Shown here: positions 1-9,910 of the stretch, piece after piece
Layout: each line of letters starts with the position of its first letter
How positions within the stretch are numbered: the first letter of the stretch is position 1
Assembly: GCA_012845835.1 (NCBI GenBank)
Contig: JABAKD010000016.1
Coordinates: 25,460,527 to 25,524,526 of the forward strand
Reading direction: 5' to 3'
DNA: 64,000 nucleotides
Source of the DNA: Undaria pinnatifida
Lineage: Eukaryota > Sar > Phaeophyceae > Laminariales > Alariaceae
Notes under the pieces: model-generated
The model's database searches: none
Seen by the model: only the letters and a program-made list of their open reading frames with translations
What the model was told of the DNA's origin: nothing
Translations under genes and position numbers: made by a program

Positions 1-92
1 GCCGTGGGAAGGGGGGCGGTGAGGAAGGGGGGAAGACCCGGTGGAGGGGGAGGGGGGGGGCGAGGGGGAACGGGTTGCGTCCTGCCCAAGAG
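1..92 (+). mobile_element. LINE remnant, Gly-rich ORF tail (older copy, left part)
   Basis: The G-rich stretch ending in gtcctgcccaagag matches the G-rich stretch ending in gtcctgtccaagag at about 13790-13845. There it directly follows the C-terminal codons of a LINE ORF. The sequence that follows in that second copy resumes here only at about 941. I infer that this is the left half of an older + strand LINE copy split by a later insertion. It is short and low in complexity, so confidence is limited. Confidence 0.4.
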
Positions 93-100
93 TTGTTTGG

Positions 101-144
<44 letters not shown>

Positions 145-940
145 CTCACATTAACTCGCATAATCAAGCCCGTGGTCACAGAACAGGCTCCAGTCACTCT
201 GGAGCTGAGGAATACCCTAGGGAAAAACTTACACAACCCAAGGTGGTACACGCATATATCACAGCTGACGCAGTTCATGCCTCCACCAGAAACATATAAA
301 AAAAGTAAAATCGGGAGTTAGTCTACGATGTGCCAGGTCCATGCCGGTGCATACGAGTCATTACTCATGCCTGGAGAAACCAACCAATAAGTATTCCGAT
401 TGCCAACCAAGGAAGACCACCACGTATATATTACACGTAGTATCTATCACTGCACATACGCACGACAGGCGTAAGTCAATTGGAGAAAAGAAACAAAGAA
501 AAGAAAAGAAGATAAAGGAAAGTAAAGAAAAGAGAAGAAAGCGAACCAAAACGAAAAAGGAAAGAAAAGAGAAGAACAAGAAAAGCAAGAAAAGACGAGA
601 CAAAAAGCGGAAGCAAGGCCAGGAAAAAAGAAGCGAAAAAAGGAAAAAGAAAAAGAAGAAGAAAAATGTCATACTAGCAGACCCTTGGAACTGGGTAAGG
701 ATGGCATTGGGCTCACGGAGGGTATCACGTCCACCATCAATGGCACCGGGGACGGCGTACGATAGGGTGTGCTCGTCGCGCTTCCGTTTCCGCCATCCAA
801 GGCATCGGAGGAGCATGGAGCGGTGAACCTTGTGAAGCCGTCGTAGCCTGTCATAGTCAGGCTTCTTCGGGCTCCACGTTATGCAACCGTACAGCAGTGT
901 CTCGACCACCTGAGCTTTCAGCAACCGCACCTTTAACCGT
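93..940 (-). mobile_element. 5'-truncated LINE with reverse transcriptase C-terminal region, inserted in an older LINE
   Basis: Read on the minus strand from about 940, the frame gives LKVRLLKAQVVETLLYGC, then a W-S-P-x-K-P-D-Y-D-RLRR segment and LLRCLGWRKRKRDEHTLSYA. This is the conserved C-terminal end of LINE ORF2 reverse transcriptases, downstream of the catalytic palm. Compared with the copy at 13690-14516, the last part of the ORF is deleted: the frame jumps from LSYA into 3'-UTR sequence. The order on the minus strand is RT fragment, a pyrimidine tract (purine-rich on + at 486-665), a roughly 340-bp 3' UTR shared with 14190-14500 and 40550-40900, and a (CAA)n tail. The element is not functional because no palm domain is present. 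The RT family is clear; the exact clade (L1, RTE or other) is not. Confidence 0.75.
100..144 (-). repeat. (CAA)n / (TTG)n 3' tail of LINE
   Basis: About 14 TTG units on the + strand form the 3' end of the minus-strand LINE. The same position is occupied by CAA repeats in the copies ending at about 14516 and 40912, so the microsatellite is a family tail rather than a chance repeat. Confidence 0.75.
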
Positions 941-1165
941 AGAGACTGAAGTCTAAGTCTGGCCATCATCGTCTAGAAGTTTGCGGGCCTTCCAATGGCC
1001 GTCATAACTTATTAATAGCGCAAGGCCGCCCTAAGTTATTCGCCTTGTTGCGTTCACCCCAACGTGCCATTGATGCACTGACTTGATACCCTCTTTGAGC
1101 CCAATACCGTCTTTAGTCAGTTCCTACGTAGGGTCTGCTGGTGTGGCGTTTTTGTTTCCTTTCCT
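941..1165 (+). mobile_element. LINE 3'-UTR fragment (older copy, right part)
   Basis: The segment from agagactgaagtc through ctggccatcatcg to the TAGTCAGTTCC...GGGTCTGCT block lines up in the same order with 13843-14035. AGAG is present at both edges of the inserted minus-strand element and may be its target duplication. Confidence 0.6.
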
Positions 1166-1178
1166 TACTTACCGTATG

Positions 1179-1690
1179 CTACACAAGATAACACACCCCG
1201 GGGAAAATTTTTGCGTTCCAAGGAAAAAGTAACACCGGGGGTGATATCCTGTGTAGAGTGTGTCTTATCTTATGTAGGCCGGGTGATAGCTGGCAGGTCG
1301 CCCCGCCCATGAAGGGAGGTGATATATTAGGGGGGGTGATAACGCTGAGGGCCGCCCGGTCCCCTAAAGGGGGGTGATAAACCAGGGGGTCTGACAACGC
1401 TGCAATTTGCCCGGGGGTGATAAACCAGGGGGGTGGATATCACTCCCGCACATTTGAACGGGGTGTGGTAATGAGGGGGTGTGATAAAAGGGGCGTTTTA
1501 TAAAAGGAGTGTGTGATAACCCTTGCTTGCGAATGATTGTTGCTGCCGGCCACAATTACCGATACCTGCTGATGAAGCACTTGCAGGGGTGTGATAACAT
1601 CGCTTCACCATGGAGCGCTCGTACCGGTAAATGCTGCTGCCGGGCACTGGCAGGTGTGTGGTATTGCAGATATGTGATGACCACGGTAGG
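1179..1690 (-). repeat. Degenerate minisatellite with TTATCACACCCCC-type units
   Basis: On the + strand the motif gggggtgtgataa or gggggtgataaacc recurs many times with irregular spacing. The same C-rich motif on the other strand appears at about 31500-31640 and 32560-32850. No protein motif is seen in frames crossing it. Confidence 0.6.
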
Positions 1691-2519
1691 TTGAGAAGGG
1701 GAGGTCGCGAACCCCCTGAAAGAAAGAAATCGCATTACCCCTGCGGTGGCCCCCGGTAAACCCTGTTCGAGAAAGCCTCGCAATAATCTACCGGTTAACA
1801 AGAGATACCGGTATGGTGCCGGTAATTGTCCATTACCGGTACTATCGCCTACCGGTAAAAGTACCGTACCCTACCGGCAGTTTATCGACTACGATCATCT
1901 CTACCTTACCAACGCAAAGAAAACGTATCTTGCCCAACATGGTGTGAGGCGGTGGTCGCAGAGCGCAAAAAAATACGGAATACGGCATTTCACATCACTA
2001 CAAAGAAAAGAGTACCACCGCTCGCACAGGTACCGGTACCTAGAAATTACGCCAAACGACCGACGACAAAAAATCGAAGACCTTTCAAACGACAATCTAA
2101 CGGCACAGGAGAGAGGTCCAACGTGGGGTTTCGCGGCCGATCAGTTACTCACGATCAACGAAAGAAGGAAAACGCCTGAACAAGAAAAAGCGCCGAGATA
2201 TGAGAAGAATACGAAGAGCCTCAGCCCCAGCATCGATCGCTTTCGATGCCTCACACATTTTCCTCGGTATCGCTTATCTCCAGCACCTCCACCGTGTCGT
2301 CATCATCGGCGAATTCCAGCACCTCCAGTTGGCGGCATTCAATGTCGGTTCAGACTGGTCCGCACTCGCGGCTACCGCGCTGTCGTCGGCGTCCAAGGGC
2401 TTCCCCTGGGCGTCGGCACCGAGCTCCTTGTTGGCCCAGGCCTCATCTTCGGAGCCGTCGAAAGGATGCAGCTACTGAGAAGGTGACCGGGGTGATAGTG
2501 CCTTCAATCAGAGATTTCC
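1691..2519. other. Unassigned, with an acidic coding-like stretch on the minus strand
   Basis: The region is rich in ACCGGT or TACCGG motifs at 1745-2045. Between about 2480 and 2251 the minus strand can be read as an acidic sequence ending EFADDDDTVEVLEISDTEENV then stop, with one apparent frame change upstream near 2340. No family is recognised. The long + strand frame over the same bases is basic and repetitive and is probably a shadow. Confidence 0.3.
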
Positions 2520-3406
2520 CACCAAACATCTCGGGGAGGTAGAGTGGTACATGGGCAGCGAGTACAAGAGGGATCGGGAGAAAGGTACTATGGAGATTTC
2601 TCAGACCCAGTTCATTCAGAGCGTACTAAATCGCTATGATGTTTCGAAATCCAGCCCCATCCCTGCAACCCCTTCCTTGGACCTCAGGCACGTGAGCGAA
2701 GAGGAGACCGTGGTGGATGTCCCGTTCCGCGAGATCATGGGGAGCCTGATGTGGATCGCGAACCAGACGAGGCCCGATATCGCGAATGCAGTTCGGGCAG
2801 TCGCCAGGTTTTCTCATGATCCCAAGCCGATTCACTACAAGGCGGCGCAGAAGATATTCGAGGATCTGAATGCCACGTCGGATTTAGGCTTGACTTTCAG
2901 GAGGGATAGTGACTTGGAGTCGGTGCAGATGGAGTTTGATTTAGAGACGTACGTACACGCGGACTACGCCCACAAGGCGGGGGACAGGCGTTCCGTTTCT
3001 GGTGTAGCTGTTTGCTGCGGGGGTACGCTAGTGTCTTGGTTCTCTAGGACACAAGTGTGTCACCCTATCTACCACTGAGCCAGAGTACGTAGCAATGGCA
3101 GATGGGGTTAAAGAGGCCCTATTTGTGAGGGGTATACTGGCATTTATGATGCCCAGTCTAGAGCCAATGAGCATTAGCACGTACGAAGACAACAAGGGGG
3201 CGATAGACTTAGCTGAAAACCCCTTGAGGTCGTCCAACAGTAAGCACATTGACGTACGGTACCATTTTCTCAGAAAGCTGGCTGCCAGTGGTGACATCTC
3301 AGTGCAGTATCTTCGAACGGAAGATCAGAATGCGGATATCCAGACGAAAGCTGTTGGTAAGCAGAGTTTCGAAAGACACCGCGATTTCCTTTTGTGCAAG
3401 AGTTAG
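2520..3406 (+). pseudogene. Ty1/copia polyprotein remnant: reverse transcriptase end and RNase H
   Basis: The frame opens with HLGEVEWYMGSEYKRD, equivalent to the copia LGxxxxFLGxxI region. It continues through SQTQFIQSVLNRY and then PFREIMGSLMWIANQTRPDIANAV, the standard end of the copia RT. RNase H follows, with a YVHADYAHKAGDRRSVSG segment and GTLVSWFSRTQ. A one-base frame break lies at about 3058. The neighbouring frame then carries the LSTTEPEYVAMADG motif, a YEDNKGAIDLAEN motif and SKHIDVRYHFLR to a stop at 3406. Gag, protease, integrase and the catalytic RT palm are absent. The 5' part is truncated before about 2520, so the element is dead. A candidate 3' LTR follows. Confidence 0.9.
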
Positions 3407-3542
3407 GATTCAATATTTTCCTGGTCTTGCTAGTGGATCCCGTTATTGGAGGAAGGCATTGATGGTAGGCGGTTCGATCTACGTTTTCCCGATACCCACC
3501 GTGTCAACGCCTAGTCTTGTTAGTTGATACACCTAGGGAGGG

Positions 3543-3868
3543 TGTTGAATGTAGCTCATATCAACCAATATAATCTGGTACTCGGGGAACTACGGGATGA
3601 ACTGTAGCCCAGGAGTAATATGTGGAAAGTCTGTTGGCTATAGCGAACGGGACACTGCGGGGTATCCGCCATGGTGAGAATTGTTACATTGTGGCCAGTT
3701 GATGGACAGTGTATTTGTGGTTTGGGGAGGTACGGGGGGTTATGGCTCGTGGGCGAGCGTGGTGGTGAGCAGCTTGTGCCCCCCTCCATTCCACTCTTCT
3801 CTACACCCACCTCTCCACGTATTCTCCGTTTTCACTTGGGTACTGCTGTAATATTCAAGACATAAACA
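3543..3868 (+). repeat. Candidate 3' LTR of the copia element
   Basis: A purine-rich run (ctagggaggg) ends directly before TGTTGAATGTAGC. A TG...CA-bounded stretch of about 326 bp ends in cataaaca. This is the expected polypurine tract and LTR position, 136 bp after the RNase H stop. No second copy lies in the window, so the LTR limits are inferred. Confidence 0.5.
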
Positions 3869-5929
3869 CCTTCTTTTTTCTCGGGCATACTGCAGAGGGC
3901 CGTACTTTGTCTAAGCACACAGCTCGGGGCTGTTGTTGCTACTCCGTCTCCTGAACATCACTGTCATTGAATATGGAAAAGGAATTGTTTTAAAGCACAA
4001 GGGTTTCCTAGTGGCAACCCGGGGTAGTACAATGAATCGGGTACTGTCAGCTATTGATGCAAAAGCCGGCCGTTCCGACGCGGATGCATGGAGTGGGAAG
4101 TGGACGCGAAGCCGAAGGTCGTCTTTTTATTGATGCATTAAGTCAAACGAACGTTTTATCAGTCGTGGCATGTCCGCCAAGTTTCAATCGAATTACCCCC
4201 TCGAACACCCTCTTGCTGAGCATATTCCGTGGTGCTGGAGGATCAAGAGGTCGCGAAATCCGGCTGGAACCTCACCGCCACTAGTAGGGTGGCGAGAACC
4301 GTTCGGTTATCGCGCATCGTGTTCGCCGCTGACAAACATATGTTGTATATGAGGCACCCCACTATGGTTGCGAAACTCGCAAATAACACCGAAAGTAATT
4401 CAAATCAACATTCCACCCACCGGTGCCGAGAATGAGATGCACTGCGACGTCGCGTCCTGGGCTGCAGCTCGTATGGTTGCTGTCGATCCGGACGGTTTCG
4501 AAGGCCTCCTAACCAGCATGGGCGCCACCAAGGCTTAGCGCTCTAGACGAAGCACCACAAGATCACGTTCGTCTCCTGATGGCAAAGGTGGATAAAGCTG
4601 CCCAAAAATGAATGGAAAGCGAGGCTTTCGGTGATCACGCCCACGCAGAGCCAGTAGATATCCCGGGAATGTTCCTGAAGGAAAATGCACCAGCAGATTC
4701 GCCGGCTACGTGAGGTTCCACTTCCACCGGGCAGCCGTCCCGTCCAAGCCTGTGGGCGGCGAGTGCCCCTGAAATGTACAGATCATGGTATCGCTGAGAT
4801 GGTGGTAGCAGCGTTGGAATCCCTGCATGCCAGTCAGGAAAGGCGGTTGTGGCGAAATCGCCATCGGTGAAAGTGCAGGTGTAGCCGGACAGCCCGATGG
4901 CATGGAACGCAGATTCTACCGTGTACAGATAAAAAAAGCTTGCGCTTTGGAAGCAGCCACCGCAGGAGAGTCCATTACCTTTGATTCTGCCAAAGACAAC
5001 TCCGGAAATGTGCCGGTACAGCATATTATGGACATCGACTACAGCGCAGTAGACACACACGTGCGAACGGGACGCAGCCCCCCGTTCAAGGACCGGCTTC
5101 GCTCAATCTGCCTCCCACATCACGTCCGCTCCCGTCCGGCTCAGCATTCAAATTTGCTTGGCCGCTTCTTTATTGCCGCCCTCGTCGTGTGGCCTTGTAG
5201 AGTCCCTCCTGGAACAGAGTGCAGCACCCTACTCTCCGTGACCCGGTTAGAGGGATGCGTTTAGAGCGACGCTTGCATCCCACACGTTCTCACCAGCACC
5301 TCCCGCCCTCGGCGAACATTTCCTCTTCCATCATGACACCCGACACAGCCGCCGCCTTCATCCCCGACGATCGTTCTCTCAAGCGACATCTACCCCCTCC
5401 GATACCCTGGCAACCAAGCGGTCTCACATATATCCATTCCAACACTTGTGGAGGCTAACTTGGTGTTTCAGCCAGGGGCTTCAGCTTTTACAGGGCGCAA
5501 CATGGTCATTCTTTTTTCTTCCCCGAGATGATCCTCTTTCAAGTAGGGCGGCTTTCGTCTCAGACGGGCACCAACGGGCGCCACACTGTCCCGCTCTCAG
5601 GCTCCACCGACTTCGAGCCGGGCGACTTTTTCGGGGTCTATGTTCCCCCACTGGTCCAAGTACCGTTATCTACCCTTGGCCACCCTTCCTTGGACGCCCC
5701 CCCGCCCTTCTCTATCCCGAACGTATATGCCCTTTACTATAGCATCTCCGTGGCCAGATATGGCCCGCCGTCAGCAGCCCCCCTTCCCGCACTGAAGGCC
5801 CCAAGTCCGCAACTCCTTGTACGCCTCGAAAGCGGCCAACGAACAAGTTGCCTCCGCTTCTGAAACCGTTCGCCGTGGAACCTACGCGAGGTCACGTCCC
5901 AGGTCCACCGTTGTGGATGGCCACCATCG
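3869..5929. other. Unassigned, possibly 5' part of the decayed gypsy element
   Basis: No domain is recognised. Short coding-like stretches occur on the + strand, for example ALEAATAGESITFDSAKDNS near 4947-5006 and a frame at 5528-5863 rich in Pro. They lie upstream of gypsy pol in the same direction and could be eroded gag or protease. This rests on position only. Confidence 0.3.
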
Positions 5930-7320
5930 GTGATCGACGAATTTGGGGGCGTGTTTTGCTAATTCCATGACGTCTTCTCTACATGAAAGACCGACTTTGC
6001 GTTGTTCTCCTTGATCACGGACAAGATTACAGTTCCCCTGTGCAGTGTCCCGGTCATCTCCGGCCCATACCGTATTAACCCCAGCACCCTGTCAAGAAAG
6101 TAGACGCTCTCCTCGACCAAACCCTGGCCGCCGCACTCATCTAACACTTGACTTCACCGTGCCCCAGCCCCATGGTCACCATCCTCAAAACTGAGAGAGG
6201 AGTTGGAATCACCATCAACTACGACGAATTCAACGCCATCAGCCTCTTCGGACAGCTCGCCACCCGCCACGCCGACGAGATCCTTAACTCGCTGGGTGAA
6301 GGACGCGTTTTCTACCTGTTCGAGTTGCTATTCTCTTTTTACCAGATCACCATCAACCAGGACGCAACCCTCCTTACAGCAGCCTGGACGCCTGACCGAC
6401 TGTTCGAGACGCCTGGCATGCCGCAAGGCAAGCGCTACCCCCGGCGGATTCGTCGCGGTATTAGATGAGGTTATCAGAAGGCTTACGCGTCGCTGCGTGC
6501 ATTGACGACGTCATAGTATAGGACCCCGATCCCATCGCCCACAACGCAAACATCCGAGCCCTTTTCGAACGCCTACGAAATCAAGACCTTAAACGTCTCC
6601 TCGCCAAGGCCAAAATTTGCGCCAGCAACACCAATTTCTTGGGACACACGATATTCCCCACCAGTGGTAGCCTTGATGACAAAGTCGCTGCCCCCATGAC
6701 CATGTCGACGAACCAGAAGCAAGACCACTCACTTTCAGTCATAGGGCACTTGGGAGCATCGCTAAGATCGGCGAGTACAAATACCGCGTCCGGCGTTGCC
6801 CAGAGTTCCTCTCCGTCTACACGTACATGCAGGAATACCTTAACGGCTCGGTCAACAGCAACGCCAACTTCATTTCCCGCCTTCCTCAGCTAGCAACTAC
6901 GCCGACCGCATCGGACCCAACCCCTTCAACAGTCCCTACACGGTCGGTATATGCCTCATCAGTCCCTTCGGCTTCACGCAGTGCGACCCTACTATGCCGG
7001 TTATCGGCGTAGGTGGGATCGTTCCCCCTCCCTCCTATCTCCAGTCATCCACTCCCCCCCTTCACCGAAGACGGCCTTCGCGACTTCCGCAGGCTGGGAC
7101 TCCATGTGTCCATCGTCAACCCCATCTCCGCCCGGAAAATCGTCGTCGGGCCTATTTCCACAGACGTCTCTACCTCCGTGGACGCTCGCCAGCCCAGAAG
7201 AAAACCGTCGTGGACGCCGGTGCTCGTCGTGGCTATGAGTTTAGGCCGGCTGTCGCCAACTCGCCATCCACTATTGGGTCCATGGTGCAAGCCCCTTCGG
7301 ATGTGACATATTTTATAACC
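5930..7320 (+). pseudogene. Ty3/gypsy pol remnant: reverse transcriptase, RNase H end and spacer
   Basis: Before the RT a frame gives PYRINPSTLSRK, the usual RP(Y/H)R.NP lead-in. RT then runs from about 6148: SPCPSPMVTILKTERGVGI, NYDEFNAISL, EILNSLGEGRVFYLFELLFS, FYQITINQDATLLTAAWTP and LFETPGMPQGKR. A shifted frame gives PGGFVAVLDEVIR, the catalytic box as CIDDVIV (6498-6518) followed by an in-frame TAG, and ICASNTNFLGHTIFPTSG. The RNase H end appears as FLSVYTYMQEYLNGSVNSNA then NFISRLPQ near 6807-6893. Spacer-like sequence continues to about 7310. Several frameshifts and stops, and a missing middle of RNase H, make it non-functional. Integrase and LTRs were not found. Confidence 0.85.
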
Positions 7321-7579
7321 CGTCAGCGCGTCGTCGCCACCGTCGAACCCCTCGGGCCACAACAGATTATGGTTTCGGCCGCAGAGCACCGGAAACTGTA
7401 CCCACAAATTATACAGCCCATGCCTGCGCCCCCGGTCAAGGTCCATTCCACTGGTTTCTTCCCAGGAGACGTGGGAAGTTGACTGCGGGACCCTCCACGG
7501 GTCAGGAACACCGCGAGATAGCCCGTCACCATTCGTCGTACCCCTCATTCCATGCATTGCAACGATTTGCAGTCCCAAG

Positions 7580-7831
7580 CTAGCCCTCCGTGTCGTTGGG
7601 TTTCCAAGCGGTACTCCCACTGCCGCCAGGGTAAAGTAAGGCTGGAAAATCCGTAGGGGGGTTCGCTCCTGACGTTACCGGGCAACCACGCATAGCAAAC
7701 GCCTGCGCCGCAAACTGGTCGTACCAGGTGAAAGGGCCCTGACGGTTGGCGAAGGCGTACGGTCGGTGCGCTCGCAGAAAGGCGTTGACGGCCTCCTCTT
7801 GTCCGTGCTGCTGCAGAAAGCCTCTGTAGCG
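7580..7831 (-). other. Coding-like fragment on the minus strand, unknown family
   Basis: Eighty-three codons are open from about 7831 down to a stop at 7580-7582, without an ATG. They read RYRGFLQQHGQEEAVNAFLR, then AHRPYAFANRQGPFTWYDQ, FAAQAFAMRGCPVTSGA and NPPTDFPALLYPGG. The composition is protein-like (mixed hydrophobic and charged, few repeats), unlike neighbouring shadow frames. I do not recognise the family. It may belong to a transposon that entered opposite to the gypsy remnant. Confidence 0.35.
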
Positions 7832-8199
7832 ATTGACTCATTGGTTCTCCCGGAGGGCGGTGATAGTTGACTGTGGAACCATCCGCGTAATAGACTTCCA
7901 GCAGATGTTCGAAATACACCCACGAGTTAGTTATACGCTGACGAGGTAGCCCGTCACCGCGCTTTTTAACAATGAGGACGTCATGGACTCAGTCCTCCTA
8001 TATAGCTAGAAAAACAATTCGAGGTTCCAGCCTCGATCGCCGTGTCACTGGTCGTCGTATTCATACCCCCGCTGCCCCCGCCCCTCCCGAAACTAAGCCT
8101 TCACCACCCCCGAGGAGCCATCGTCACAGTCGCAGCTAAGGAAATCGCGCCTACGCACCGCCACCACCACCCGACACCGCCATCACCCCCCGACACAAC

Positions 8200-8261
8200 C
8201 ACCGACGCCGACACCGACACCGACGCCGACGCCGACGCCGACACCGGCACCGACACCGACA

Positions 8262-8352
<91 letters not shown>

Positions 8353-8377
8353 GGACACGGACACCGACACCGACACG

Positions 8378-8431
<54 letters not shown>

Positions 8432-8435
8432 AGCA
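8200..8435. repeat. (ACCGAC)n hexamer microsatellite
   Basis: About 39 units of ACCGAC have GCCGAC and ACGGAC variants. They give long Thr-Asp, Val-Ser or Gly-Val frames that are artefacts. Directly after the array, a block of about 40 bp (cagcaacatgagtcaccgac...) is tandemly doubled at 8431-8500. Confidence 0.95.
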
Positions 8436-8979
8436 ACATGAGTCACCGACACCGCCACCGACACCGACACCAGCAACATGAGTCACCGACACCGCCACCG
8501 CCGCTACCGTCACCGCTCCCCCCAGGGCCGGGGTTCCTTATATCCCGCCTTGTGCGCCGAGCACCACCCACCACACGACCCCTAGCTCGCCGTATATATA
8601 ATAACCTCGTTGGTTGTGGAGTTCTCACCTCCTTGGGAAGCCGCACCGGGCGCGAGTTCGACCTTCGAGGCGGTTGATGGTAGCTCAACAGCGTTCGGTT
8701 TGATGCTCCGGGTCCGGACGCAGCTCGTCACATCAAATGCCTCCAGAAGCATGCCACACAGTTGGCGGAACGTACACAATGCGAACATCTGGTCGTTCGT
8801 CTGCCGTTACCTGTGCCAACAAGGACGCAATCGACACTGCTGCACTGTCTCTCGCAGATTGTGGCGGCAAAGGTGAGCATCAGCGGAAATTGCATGTTGA
8901 TGTACCGAGCCGATCCGAAGGATCTACGTCGTTCCGGGTTTATACAAAACAGCCTGTACCATGTTCCAACCGTCGACGT
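8436..8979. other. No recognisable gene
   Basis: After the short tandem block ending near 8500 the frames are short and match no family I know. A + frame at 8762-9115 has a non-repetitive start, but it runs into CATGGG repeats. Confidence 0.3.
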
Positions 8980-9910
8980 CCCAAGCCATGGGACATCCCA
9001 TGTGAAACTTGACAACCTATGGCACGACACATCCTATAGGAACTACATACGACGTTCCATGGGACATCCCATGGAATGTTCTACGAGGCTTCCCGCAGGT
9101 CATTCCATACTATAACCCACGGGATGTACCATAGATCACCCCACAATACATCCTGCGGTGGCCCAGAAGCTCCCTTAAGCTAGCTCCTGGTTGCCATTGG
9201 AGTAATTGCTTTCTTGAATTCCTCATTTCCAGAGTTCTAACCAAAGTCAAAGCCTCATAAACACGAGATTCGATGCGTTTAGCACGCGGACAGGGGTTTG
9301 ACCTTTCAGCTCTTCGTCCTTTAGCACTTTACAGCTTCCTTTTAGTTTATTTCTTTCCACTTTTTCTTCCATTCATTGGGTGTGTTGACAACTAAACACC
9401 AGGTGATCCAGGCAGTGTACTCAGCCGAGTACCCTGTCCCGTGGGACAGATGTTCCGACTAGGCAGATGAAACCATCCGCGTGATGAAGCGCCCGTCCGT
9501 CCAATGCCCACAGAGAGAACCTCCACTACTGTCCACCCGATGCGCCGTGGTTAAGACCACGGCCCATCGTACTAATCCGTTCCCACGCTTGGCCGACGCA
9601 ACACCATAGGGCACCCCATGTAATACCACAGGACGAGCTATTGGACATACCATCCCTAGCTTGGCCACAACATTGAATCCCATGGGACGTCCTATGGGAC
9701 ATCCCATAGGAAATACTTCCTATGTCCCATGGAGAGCCCCTTGGGGTAAACCATGGGATGTCCCATTGAACGTTCCATGGGATGGCCCATTGCTGTCCCA
9801 CTAGATGTCAAATATCCTCGGGGCTGTTCCACGGGATGGCCCATGACATGTTCCATGATATGTCCTGTGGGGTGATATTTCACGATACGTCCCACGGGAA
9901 TCCAAGTAAT
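8980..9910. repeat. Palindrome-rich CATGGGA/TCCCATG repeat field
   Basis: CCATGGGACATCCCATGG-like blocks recur densely at 8985-9150 and 9595-9905, in both orientations, with drifting spacing of roughly 10-20 bases. Each block is itself near-palindromic. The gap at 9170-9590 has few copies. Minus-strand frames rich in Met, Gly, His and Pro across it are artefacts of the motif. Confidence 0.8.

Noticed and set aside
1746-2486. 246-codon + strand ORF
   Set aside because: Composition is basic and Tyr/Arg-rich from TACCGG repeats, with no family match; the minus strand looks more coding at its 3' part.
8042-8677. 211-codon Thr-Asp repeat protein
   Set aside because: The frame is created by the ACCGAC microsatellite; there are equally long frames on the other strand.
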